Translations under genes and position numbers: made by a program
Shown here: positions 35,347 through 44,491 of the stretch, piece after piece
How positions within the stretch are numbered: position 1 is the first letter of the stretch
Layout of the letters: each line of letters begins with the position of its first letter
Assembly: GCA_964457335.1 (NCBI GenBank)
Contig: CAYWGD010000013.1
Location: 35,857-99,856 of the forward strand
Direction: 5' to 3'
Source: CAJBVW01 sp964457335
GTDB taxonomy: Bacteria > Myxococcota_A > UBA796 > SXON01
DNA length: 64,000 bases
The notes under the pieces: model-generated
Databases searched by the model: none
The model's input: only the letters and a program-made list of their open reading frames with translations
What the model was told of the DNA's origin: nothing

Positions 35347-36732
35347 TCACTCGGTCAGGGTGATCGTCAGCTCCTCGCTGAACACGCGCGTCGCGAGCGT
35401 GGTGTGGTCGTTGTTCGCGAGCTCGAGCTGAATCGTGTGTTCACCCGCGGGGAGGCCGGTGATCACCGTGTACGCGTCGCCGGCGGCGCCGTAGTACCCG
35501 CCGTCCACGTAGATGTGGTAGTGCCCCACGTCCTCGACGTTCGACGAGCCGATCGACGCGGCGTCGAGCGTGAAGTTCTCGACCGCCACCTGGATGCCGA
35601 ACGCGTCGCTGGCGATGATCTCGCCGGGGGCTGGGGACGTGATCTCCACGTCGGGGCGGTCGGCCTTGACCGTGACGCTCGCCTGGGCGGTGCCGGCGAT
35701 CTCGGTGTGGTCGTTGCTCGCGAGCCGGACCTCGATCGCGTGGACGCCGGGCGCGACGTGGTGGAGCCACACGCCCGTGTCGCCGCTGGCCGCCTGGTAC
35801 GCGCCGTCCAGGTACACGTGGTAGTGCCCCTCGCCGAGCACGTTCAGGCCGCCGATGGAGCCGGGCGCGAGAGTGAAGTTGGCCACGCTCACCGGCACGT
35901 ACACGCTGGCGCTGTCGACCTCGCCGAAGCCCGTCGTGTCGATGGCCACGCTGCGCGCGGTCGAGGGCACCTCGAAGGTGACCGACGCCTGGATCTGCGG
36001 GTCGAGCGAGGCGTGGTCGGAGTGGACGAGCTCCACGTCGATGGTGTGCATGCCGATCGCGAGATCCGGCACGACGAAGCGGGTCGGGTCGGTGCCGTAG
36101 TCGTAGTACACGCCGTCGACCGTCACGTGGAAGTGGCCCTCGCCGATCACGGCGGAGCCGCCGGCGTCGGTGGACATCACGAAGTCGCCGATCGCGAGCG
36201 CGAGCTCGGCGGAGGTCGCCTCGAGGATCGCCCCCGCCTCCGGCGCCGTGACCGTGAGGGTCGGGTTCAGCACGTTCACCGTGACCGACGACGAGACGCC
36301 GAGGTCCGCGTGGTCGTTGCCGGCGAGCGCCGCGGTCAGCGTGTGCGAGCCGGAGGAGAGGCCGTCGAGGGTGTAGGTGAGGTCGGCGGTGGCGTTCTGG
36401 TACTCGCCGTCGAGCTTGATGTGCACGTGGCCCGCGCCGTCGACGGGCGTGGTGTCGCCCGCCTCGAGCGCGGCGGCGTCCAGCGTGAAGCCGGTGACGT
36501 TGTAGGCCAGCGTGACGGTGCTGTACGTCGTGAGACCGTCGGCGGGGGACGTGATCGCGACCGCGGGGTCCGCATCGGTGTCCGTGTCGGTGTCCGTGTC
36601 CGTGTCGGTGTCGGTGTCCGAGTCGGCGTCCGTGTCGGCGTCGGCCTCCCCGGTCTCCTTGCCGTCGGTCGGCCGGCAGGCCGTGAGGGCGAGGCCGAGC
36701 GAGAGGGTGAGGAGCAGGTTCTTCGTGGACAT
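35347..36732 (-). CDS. Lipoprotein with four GHxH repeat domains and (Asp-Thr)n linker
   Basis: 461 aa; lipobox LALTAC (Cys19), ETGEADADTDADSD followed by a run of about seven DT pairs. Four tandem ~100-residue Ig-like domains follow, each with the same signature: G-x-G-H-x-H-x-x-x-D-G-x-Y (AGHVHIKLDGEY, GEGHFHVTVDGVYY, GEGHYHVYLDGAYQ, VGHYHIYVDGGYY), then an ending like L-x-x-G-x-H-T-[IL]-x-V-x-L and NDHTxL. The His-x-His pairs recall DUF4399-type modules and might bind a metal ion. The linker DNA is a (GACACC)-type microsatellite at ~36570-36640. Predicted to be surface anchored; role unknown. Confidence 0.8.
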   Translation of the reverse strand: MSTKNLLLTLSLGLALTACRPTDGKETGEADADTDADSDTDTDTDTDTDTDTDADPAVAITSPADGLTTYSTVTLAYNVTGFTLDAAALEAGDTTPVDGAGHVHIKLDGEYQNATADLTYTLDGLSSGSHTLTAALAGNDHADLGVSSSVTVNVLNPTLTVTAPEAGAILEATSAELALAIGDFVMSTDAGGSAVIGEGHFHVTVDGVYYDYGTDPTRFVVPDLAIGMHTIDVELVHSDHASLDPQIQASVTFEVPSTARSVAIDTTGFGEVDSASVYVPVSVANFTLAPGSIGGLNVLGEGHYHVYLDGAYQAASGDTGVWLHHVAPGVHAIEVRLASNDHTEIAGTAQASVTVKADRPDVEITSPAPGEIIASDAFGIQVAVENFTLDAASIGSSNVEDVGHYHIYVDGGYYGAAGDAYTVITGLPAGEHTIQLELANNDHTTLATRVFSEELTITLTE

Positions 36733-36845
36733 TCCGGTGATCTCCTTGGAGGGCGTCGCAGGGCGGAGGGGCATCGTTCCGCGTGGGTCATACGACCACA
36801 CGCGGCGAACGGATGAGCGCGCGCTCGAGAATTGTCGCTGGCTGG

Positions 36846-38732
36846 CTACTTGCACCACGAGAGCGAGTAGGACCCGGTCCCGCTCCGGGAGTACACCTGC
36901 ACCCGGTAGGTGCCCGAGGTGCCGCTGTAGCTGAGGGACTCGCTGGCCGTGGAGCCCGTGGAGGTCGCCACGTTGCTCCAGGTCCGCCCGCTCTTCTTCT
37001 GCAGGTAGATGTCGTAGTTGGCGGTGGCGGGGCCGGTGAGCGCGACCGTCTGGTCGGCGACGGTGACCGAGGTGCCGGACGAACCGGGCTCGTAGCTGCT
37101 GCGGCCGGTCTTGGAGATCGAGCCCGAGTACGTCGTGGTGGTGCAGCTCCCGGCGGGCCCGACGCCCACGGCGGTCCAGGCGTCCCCGACGCTGGTGTAC
37201 TGCTGGCTGCCGGTGCCGTAGAGCGCCGCGGCCGCGCTGAGCGTGGCGGTGCGGGCGCCGCTGAAGTTGGTGCTCGAGGTCATGTAGGAGGACAACGCGA
37301 GGTACCAGATGTCCGCGGCGTCCTCCATCCCGATGCCCGTCACGACGGTCGTCGACCGGCCGCGCGGGTGGGAGCCGCCCTCGGCCAGGAGGTAGAACGC
37401 GAGGTTGGCGACGCCCGAGCCGTAGTGGACGTCCACGGAGCCGATGCTCGTCGTGTAGTAGTCGTAGCTGTAGCCGTCGGCGGCGGGATCGTTCATGTAC
37501 CGGAGCGCGTCGCCGCTCACCCCCGGCGTCCACGCCTCCTCGCCGACGAGCCAGGTGCCGGCCGTCGCGCCGAGCGTGAACCACTCGACGCCGGCGCCCA
37601 TGATGTCGGAGAAGGCCTCGTTCAGGTGCCCGGGCTCGCCGGAGTAGGTCAGGTTGGCCTCGTACTGGGTCACGCCGTGGGTCATCTCGTGACCGCCGAT
37701 GTCGAGCGACGTGAGCGAGCTCGCGTTGACGCCGTCCCCGTCGCCGTAGGTCATGTACTCGTTGGTCGAGTCCCAGAAGGCGTTCACGTAGTTGGACGCG
37801 TAGCTGGTGGTCGACGTGATGAAGCCGAAGCCGTGGGAGCTGATGTAGGCGGGGCCCCCCGCGCCGTCGATGCCGTCCCGGCCGTGCGACGTGACGTAGT
37901 AGTCGTAGACCTTCTGCGCGACGTAGTGGGCCTCGATGGCGTTGGTGTAGACCTCGACGCCGGAGGGGAAGGCCGTGGTCGTGCTGCTCACGTAGTAGAG
38001 GCTGGAGGACGTGTTGTTCCAGCTGTACGTGCCGAGCAGGTCCGTCGTGTCCTCGAGGTAGTACTCGACGCCGTCCGTGTAGCAGTCGAACGAGACGTTG
38101 CCGTAGTAGTTGGTGTCACCCGAGCAGGTGGCGGTCTGCAGGTTGTCGTAGGACCACACCACGTCGCCCTGGTGCGCGTCGACGAAGATCACCGGCATCG
38201 CGTCGGCGGCCTCGAAGTTGACCTGGTGCAGCCGCACCCGCCACGCGAGGTGATCCGCGCCCTCGTGACGGAGGACCCACAGGTCCGCGGCCGGCTCCTC
38301 GGTCAGCTTCGACCAGCCGTCCGGCCACGACGCCACCGCGAGGTCGATCGCCTCGGCGGCGTCGAAGTCGGGCGTGGTGTCCACGTCGACGTGCGGCACG
38401 AAGGTGTCGGTGAACCCGGCGAGCGCGCCGTCCGACGCGAGGTGGACGATCGCCTCGCCGCCCCAGACGGGAACGCCGCCGACGAGCTGCTGCACCTTCG
38501 TGTGCGCCATCGCCGTCCGGTCCACCTTCACGCTGAGGGTGCGCAGGTCGGCCACGCCCGCCGCGAGCGCCGGGCTCTCGACCGCGGACTCGAGCGCCTC
38601 GTAGGCGATGGCCTCGGCGCGATCGAGCTCCTCGGGGGAGCCCGTTCCGAACTCCTGGGCGCCGGGACCGTCGTCGACGGCGCAGGCGGGAAGCGAGAGG
38701 GCGAGCGAGAGGAGGCCGAGGCGGAGGGACAT
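36846..38732 (-). CDS. M4 (thermolysin-like) neutral metalloprotease, lipoprotein, with PPC domain
   Basis: 628 aa from ATG at 38732, which has a CGGGAG site and a lipobox (LSLPAC, Cys17); an ATG nine codons upstream lacks a ribosome site. FTP/PepSY-type propeptide about 40-200, catalytic domain about 205-510 with H348-E-M-T-H352, Glu372 in GHLNEAFSDIMG, and His436 in VDVHYGSGVANLAFYLL: complete M4 active site. Residues ~535-628 are a pre-peptidase C-terminal beta-sandwich (NYDIYLQKKSGRTWSNVA; YRVQVYSRSGTGSYSLSW). Expected to be exported, autoprocessed and lipid-anchored or released; degrades extracellular protein. Compare with the leaderless M4-nuclease fusion at 10211. Confidence 0.92.
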   Translation of the reverse strand: MSLRLGLLSLALSLPACAVDDGPGAQEFGTGSPEELDRAEAIAYEALESAVESPALAAGVADLRTLSVKVDRTAMAHTKVQQLVGGVPVWGGEAIVHLASDGALAGFTDTFVPHVDVDTTPDFDAAEAIDLAVASWPDGWSKLTEEPAADLWVLRHEGADHLAWRVRLHQVNFEAADAMPVIFVDAHQGDVVWSYDNLQTATCSGDTNYYGNVSFDCYTDGVEYYLEDTTDLLGTYSWNNTSSSLYYVSSTTTAFPSGVEVYTNAIEAHYVAQKVYDYYVTSHGRDGIDGAGGPAYISSHGFGFITSTTSYASNYVNAFWDSTNEYMTYGDGDGVNASSLTSLDIGGHEMTHGVTQYEANLTYSGEPGHLNEAFSDIMGAGVEWFTLGATAGTWLVGEEAWTPGVSGDALRYMNDPAADGYSYDYYTTSIGSVDVHYGSGVANLAFYLLAEGGSHPRGRSTTVVTGIGMEDAADIWYLALSSYMTSSTNFSGARTATLSAAAALYGTGSQQYTSVGDAWTAVGVGPAGSCTTTTYSGSISKTGRSSYEPGSSGTSVTVADQTVALTGPATANYDIYLQKKSGRTWSNVATSTGSTASESLSYSGTSGTYRVQVYSRSGTGSYSLSWCK

Positions 38733-38946
38733 GGGGGAGCTCCCGAAGGTGGCGGCCATATATCACAGGTTGTGCTCGCGCTTCCGGGCTCCGTCCCGGC
38801 GAGGGCACGGATCCGCGTCGCCGCGGGGAGCCGGGCCGCATCCGCCCGAAAAGTCGGGCGCGCGGAGATCCACCGTCGGGGGGCCGTCGTATACCCCCGC
38901 GCACCCCGCAACCGGTGGCCGCCGGCCACCCGAGGAGCTCCCCCAC

Positions 38947-39990
<1,044 letters not shown>

Positions 39991-40049
39991 CCCTCCCGGG
40001 GCGCCGCCCCACCCCCATCGCCGCGGCGCACCGCCGCATCGAGGTCCCC

Positions 40050-41417
40050 ATGCTCGCCACGCTCGCCCTCGTCGCGCTCCCCGCCTTCGCCTCCAGCCAC
40101 CGCGAGGCCCCGGCCATCGCGCTGGATCCGTCCGCGGACATCACCGACTTCTACGCCTTCATCAGCCCCGAGGACACGTCCAAGCTGGTGTTCATCCTCA
40201 ACGTGAACCCGCTCGAGCCGCCCGGCGGCGGCCCGAACTTCCACCGCTTCGACGACAACGTGCTGTACCAGGTGCACGTGGACAACGAGGGCGACGGCGA
40301 GGAGGACATCTCGTTCCAGGTGCGCTTCGCGAGCACGTGGCAGCAGCCCGAGACCTTCCTCTACAACACCGGCGGCGTCGACAACGTCGCCAACCTCAAC
40401 CTCGTGCAGACCTACTCGGTCACCCGCGTGGACGACGGCGTGGCCAGCACCATCCTCGCGAGCGGCACGGTCGCCCCGAACAACGTGGGCGTCGCGAGCA
40501 CGCCGGCCGGCGCGTACAGCCCCGAGTCCTCGACGCCCGGCTCGCTCACGACGAGCCACATCGCGTCCTCTGGCAGCTACCGCTTCTTCGCGGGCCCGCG
40601 GCAGGAGGGCTTCTACGTCGACCTCGAGCACACGTTCGACCTGCTCAACCTCGCGTCGGCCGAGGGCAACACCAACACGCTGCTCGGCTACAATGTGCAC
40701 TCCATCGCGATCGAGGTGCCCATCACCACGCTCACGAAGGACGGCGCGGCCGCCACCGAGGCGAACCAGAACCACGTGATCGCGGCCTGGGCCACCACCT
40801 CCCGCCGCGCCGTCACCGTGCGCCGCTCGACCGGCGTGGACTCCAAGGACCGCGGCGGCTGGGTGCAGGTCGCGCGCCTCGGGAACCCGCTCGTCAACGA
40901 GGTCGTGCTCCCCGTGTCGCAGAAGGACGTGTTCAACGCGAGCCACCCGCGCGACGACTACCAGTTCCTGTCCTACGTCCAGAACCTGCTGCTCGTCGAC
41001 TACATGAACGCCATCCTCGGGACCTCCTGCCCGACCGAGTACGACGCGGGCCTGGGCCTCGGCGGCCGGGAGGACATCCTCCTCGCCTTCCTCACCGGGC
41101 ACCCCTCGCTCGGGAACATGCCCGCCGACTACGCGCTCGGCGGCGCCATCCCCGGCGAGTCGGGCAAGAATTTCGGCGCGTTCGAAGCGCTCCGCATCAA
41201 CCTCGAGGGCACGGGCTTCGGCCAGTGGCCGGACGGCCGCAACGTCGGGGACGACGTGGTCGACACCGCGCTCTCCGCGGTGTGCGGGCTCCTCGTGGAC
41301 GGCACGGCCATCCCCGACGGCGTCGACGCCACCGGGCTCTCCTACCTCGACAGCTTCCCCTTCCTCGGAGACCCCTGGAGCGGCAACGACCACCCCGCGG
41401 GCTACCACGACCGGTAG
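40050..41417 (+). CDS. DUF4331 family secreted protein
   Basis: 455 aa; ATG with GAGG site, signal peptide cleaved near AFA/SSHREAP. SSHREAPAIALDPSADITDF and YAFISPEDTSKLVFILNVNP are the diagnostic start of DUF4331 proteins; HRFDDNVLYQVHVDNEGDGE and the late NVGDDVVDTALSAVCG, LSYLDSFPFLGDPW motifs complete the family. The role is not established. The stop codon touches the end of the convergent HupE gene without a gap. Possibly cotranscribed with the upstream propeller lipoprotein; many members occur beside propeller or TPR proteins. Confidence 0.9.
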   Translation: MLATLALVALPAFASSHREAPAIALDPSADITDFYAFISPEDTSKLVFILNVNPLEPPGGGPNFHRFDDNVLYQVHVDNEGDGEEDISFQVRFASTWQQPETFLYNTGGVDNVANLNLVQTYSVTRVDDGVASTILASGTVAPNNVGVASTPAGAYSPESSTPGSLTTSHIASSGSYRFFAGPRQEGFYVDLEHTFDLLNLASAEGNTNTLLGYNVHSIAIEVPITTLTKDGAAATEANQNHVIAAWATTSRRAVTVRRSTGVDSKDRGGWVQVARLGNPLVNEVVLPVSQKDVFNASHPRDDYQFLSYVQNLLLVDYMNAILGTSCPTEYDAGLGLGGREDILLAFLTGHPSLGNMPADYALGGAIPGESGKNFGAFEALRINLEGTGFGQWPDGRNVGDDVVDTALSAVCGLLVDGTAIPDGVDATGLSYLDSFPFLGDPWSGNDHPAGYHDR

Positions 41418-42410
41418 TCAGGCCCCGGCCACCCGCTCCACGAGCCAATACACCCCGGCGAGCGTCACGGCGACGCTCGCCGCGGGCACCGCGCGCCGTT
41501 CCCACCACGGGTAGCGGCGCATCCAGAGGAGCAGCGGCAGCGTGACCGCCACGACCGCGGCCTGGCCGACCTCCACGCCGCCGTTGAAGGCGACGAGCGC
41601 CAGCGCCAGCGCGTCCCGGGGGAGCCCCAGCTCGGCGAGCATGCCGGCGAAGCCGAAGCCATGCACGAGCCCGAGCAGAAACGTGATGCCGACGCGGCGC
41701 TTCGGTGTCGGACGCCAGAAGTTCTCCAGGCCGACGTAGGCGATCGACGCGGCGATCGCGGGCTCCACCACCGAGGAGGGCAGCGTGACGAGCCCCAGCG
41801 CCGCGGCGGAGAGCGTGATCGAGTGCGCGACCGTGAACCCCGTCACGATGAGCAGCATCGCGCGCAGCGACGGCGCCGCGAGCAGGAGCCCGAACAGGAA
41901 GAGCAGGTGGTCGTAGCCCGTCCAGATGTGCTCGACGCCGAGCCCGAAGAAGCGCCCGCCCACCTCGCCGGGGTCGGACGCGCCGGTGAACGTCGCGGTG
42001 GGCCGCCCGGCGTCCAGCACCGTGATCGGCTCGCCGTTCGCGACGACGTACTGGCGGTGGCCCGGCTCGAGCGCGCCGAGGAAGCCCGCGGTGTAGGTGA
42101 GCGTGCCGGGCGGGCAGGCGAGCGCCGCGGCGACCTCGATGCCGTCGTCGCTGCCGCCGAGCTCCCCGGCCTCGGCCACGCGCCGCAACGTCACGTCACC
42201 GATTTCACAGGGGGCGCCGTCCACCGTGAAGGAGGCCGCGTCGAGCGTCAGCTCCTGCACGACCACGCGCGAGGCGTCCAGGTCGACGCCGAGCGGCACG
42301 CGGGCCTCCAGCTCGGGGCGCGCGAACGTGAGGGCGACGCGGTCGCCGTCGAAGTGCGCGTAGGAGAGGCCCGGGCGGTGGGCCCAGGCGGGAGACACGA
42401 GCCAGAACAT
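41418..42410 (-). CDS. HupE/UreJ-family membrane protein
   Basis: 330 aa. Short signal peptide (MFWLVSPAWA/HRPG) then a ~150-residue periplasmic beta domain, followed by six to seven helices with the family signatures GVEHIWTGYDHLLFLFGLLL, TGFTVAHSITLSAA, VEPAIAASIAYVGLENF and LLGLVHGFGFAGML and FNGGVEVGQ. The conserved His residues fit the HupE/UreJ_2 transporters proposed to carry nickel or cobalt. Its ATG follows the stop of the TPR lipoprotein with no gap, so it is the last gene of the HelD operon; the linkage to a helicase is unexplained. Substrate inferred from family. Confidence 0.88.
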   Translation of the reverse strand: MFWLVSPAWAHRPGLSYAHFDGDRVALTFARPELEARVPLGVDLDASRVVVQELTLDAASFTVDGAPCEIGDVTLRRVAEAGELGGSDDGIEVAAALACPPGTLTYTAGFLGALEPGHRQYVVANGEPITVLDAGRPTATFTGASDPGEVGGRFFGLGVEHIWTGYDHLLFLFGLLLAAPSLRAMLLIVTGFTVAHSITLSAAALGLVTLPSSVVEPAIAASIAYVGLENFWRPTPKRRVGITFLLGLVHGFGFAGMLAELGLPRDALALALVAFNGGVEVGQAAVVAVTLPLLLWMRRYPWWERRAVPAASVAVTLAGVYWLVERVAGA

Positions 42411-43553
42411 TCAGCGCGCCCGTTCGGAGGGGAGGAGCCCGGGCCCCATCGCGAGGGCCCGCTCCCGGAGCGTATCGTCGCCCAGGATCTCCGCCCCCAT
42501 CCGGAGCACGCGCGGCTCGACGATGCCGGTGGCGAGCGCCGCGCGGGCCTCGGCGGCAGGGTCGAGGGGGGTGCCCTGGAGGCGCGCCGCCGCCCACGCC
42601 CGCGCCATCCGCGTGGTGGCGTCCTGGCGCACCTTCCATTCCTCCTCGAGGATCGCGTAGGCGGCGCCCGGGTCGCGGGGGGTGAGCCAGATCGCGTATC
42701 CGCGCGGGTCCTGTTCGCGGACGGCGTCCACCGACGCGGTGGGGTCGATCTCGGACAGCGCCCACACCGCCTCGACGGTGCGGCCGGCGGCGCGGAGGTC
42801 GTCGGCGGCGCCGGGGTGGCCGGCGTGCAGGCGGACGCGGCCCCGGGCGAAGCGGGCCGGCGCGTAGTCGGGGAGGAGCGCGAGCGCCTGGTCCAGCTCG
42901 GGCGCGGGCTCGCCGCGCAGGGCGTTGAGCCATCCGAGACGTGTCAGCGCCCAGGCGAACGGCTCGGGGTCGCCGGGCGAGCCGGCGGAGGCCGCCAGGC
43001 GCGCCATCTCAACGGCGCCGTCGACGTCGCCCCAGAGCCAGCGGAGCCACCCGACGCGGTCGTACACCTCGAGCCCGGGGCGGAGGTCGGCCGCGCGCTG
43101 GTAGGCCTCCGCGGCGGCGTCGAGCTTCCCGAGCTCCATGCGCGCGTCGCCCAGGAGCGCGTGGTCGAGCCAGGTGGCGCCGGGGCGGGCCGCGAGCGCC
43201 GCCGCCTTCGCCTCGACCTCGGCGAAGCGGTGGAACTGGACGCCGAGGTGCGCGTCCAATCGCAGGAGCGCGGCGTCGTCGGGGGCGCGCGAGAGGCCGC
43301 AGCCCACGGCCTGCTCGGCGAGGGTGTAGAAGCCGGGGTCGCCGGCGAGCCGCGCCTCGCGGACGAACAGCTCGGCCACGGCGCGGGCGTCGTCTCCCGC
43401 GGCGGCCCGGTCGGCGGCGAGCGGCCCGGGCGCAGAGAAGCGCAGGATGAGACAGGGGTCCGTCTCGCGCGTGGCCGCGCGCCCGCGGTCGCTCCGCGCG
43501 TCGGGCCCGTCACACGCCGCGAGGAGCAGCGTGAGACATGTGAGACGTATCAC
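42411..43553 (-). CDS. TPR-like repeat lipoprotein
   Basis: 380 aa from GTG at 43553, which overlaps the TGA of the preceding gene (GTGA) and gives a lipobox (LLLAAC, Cys14). The mature protein is helical with tetratricopeptide-like units, for example ATWLDHALLGDARMELGKLD and AAAEAYQRAADLRPGLEVYD, DPEPFAWALTRLGWLNALRG, DYAPARFARGRVRLHAG. Likely a protein-binding scaffold in the envelope. The first codons use rare A/T-ending triplets (ATA, ACA, TGT) unlike the rest of the gene. Third gene in the HelD operon. Confidence 0.75.
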   Translation of the reverse strand: MIRLTCLTLLLAACDGPDARSDRGRAATRETDPCLILRFSAPGPLAADRAAAGDDARAVAELFVREARLAGDPGFYTLAEQAVGCGLSRAPDDAALLRLDAHLGVQFHRFAEVEAKAAALAARPGATWLDHALLGDARMELGKLDAAAEAYQRAADLRPGLEVYDRVGWLRWLWGDVDGAVEMARLAASAGSPGDPEPFAWALTRLGWLNALRGEPAPELDQALALLPDYAPARFARGRVRLHAGHPGAADDLRAAGRTVEAVWALSEIDPTASVDAVREQDPRGYAIWLTPRDPGAAYAILEEEWKVRQDATTRMARAWAAARLQGTPLDPAAEARAALATGIVEPRVLRMGAEILGDDTLRERALAMGPGLLPSERAR

Positions 43554-44491
43554 TGGGCCTCGCCGGGAGCGGCGCCCTCGACGACCTCTTCGAACCATCG
43601 CTCGAACGCCGATGTCTCCACGACCGCGCGGGCGCGCTGCCGGAGCAGGTCCCGGAGGAGGTCGAGCCCGTGCTCCTCCACGCCCCCGAGCAGCTCGCGC
43701 GTCGAGCGGCTGCCGGTGCTCTCCATGGCCGCGGTCAGCACGGCCTCCACCTCGGACACCAGCTCCTCGCGGGCGGCGATCCCGCGCACGAGCGCCGCGC
43801 CCGTGGCGATCAGCGCCTCGGGGTCGAGCTTCTCCACCTCGCCGGCGAGCGCGCGCGCGTCGGTGGCGAGCAGCACGTCGAGCCCGTACGCGCGCCACGC
43901 GCCGTACTCCACGACGAGCTCGGCGTTGCAGAGGTGGTCGGCCATCTTCTCGACGAGCTTCTGCGTCGCCTGGTCGGTGAACTCCCGGGCGCGCTGCTCG
44001 ATCTGGTGCTCGAGCTCGTGGCCCACGGCGCCGAGCATGCCCTCGCCGAGCTTCCCGAGCCGCCCGAGCCCGCCCAGCGGGGCCTTCGGCACCACCGGCG
44101 GCCGGATGCGGCGCGCGAACGCGACGAGCAGGTCCTGGAACAGGTTCTTGAGCAAGAGCCGCGCGGTGTCGTGGTCCAAGAGCCGGCCGACGATCGCGCG
44201 GTCGGGCACGTAGGGGCGCAGGAGCAGGTCGCGCAGCGGGCCGCGGATCGCGGCGGGGACCTCGGGTGTGCCCTGGGGCACGCGCGCGCGCAGGTCGTTC
44301 ACGCGGTCGCGGAACCAGCCCTCCACGCGGGGATCCGCGGCGGCGCTCCGCAGCGACGCCACGAGGCGCTCGGCGAGCCAGCGAGCGTCGACGAGCTCGG
44401 CGACCGGGCGGTCGAGCAGATCCTCCAGCATCAGGTCGGCGAGACGGTCGGCCCCGCCGGCGCGGAGCCGGGCGCGGGCGGCGTCGTTCAA
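43550..44491 (-). CDS. Hypothetical helical protein of the HelD operon
   Basis: About 313 aa from a TTG that overlaps the HelD stop (TTGA); this start is uncertain and an internal Met is possible. Mostly helical: ELVDARWLAERLVASLRSAA, DHDTARLLLKNLFQDLLVAF, GHELEHQIEQRAREFTDQAT, ETSAFERWFEEVVEGAAPG. No membrane helix or signal. Residues such as GGLGRLGKLGEGMLGAVG in the middle could be an amphipathic membrane-associated hairpin. No family recognised. Coupled on both sides, so it presumably works with the helicase or the lipoprotein behind it. Confidence 0.65.
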   Translation of the reverse strand: MNDAARARLRAGGADRLADLMLEDLLDRPVAELVDARWLAERLVASLRSAAADPRVEGWFRDRVNDLRARVPQGTPEVPAAIRGPLRDLLLRPYVPDRAIVGRLLDHDTARLLLKNLFQDLLVAFARRIRPPVVPKAPLGGLGRLGKLGEGMLGAVGHELEHQIEQRAREFTDQATQKLVEKMADHLCNAELVVEYGAWRAYGLDVLLATDARALAGEVEKLDPEALIATGAALVRGIAAREELVSEVEAVLTAAMESTGSRSTRELLGGVEEHGLDLLRDLLRQRARAVVETSAFERWFEEVVEGAAPGEAQ

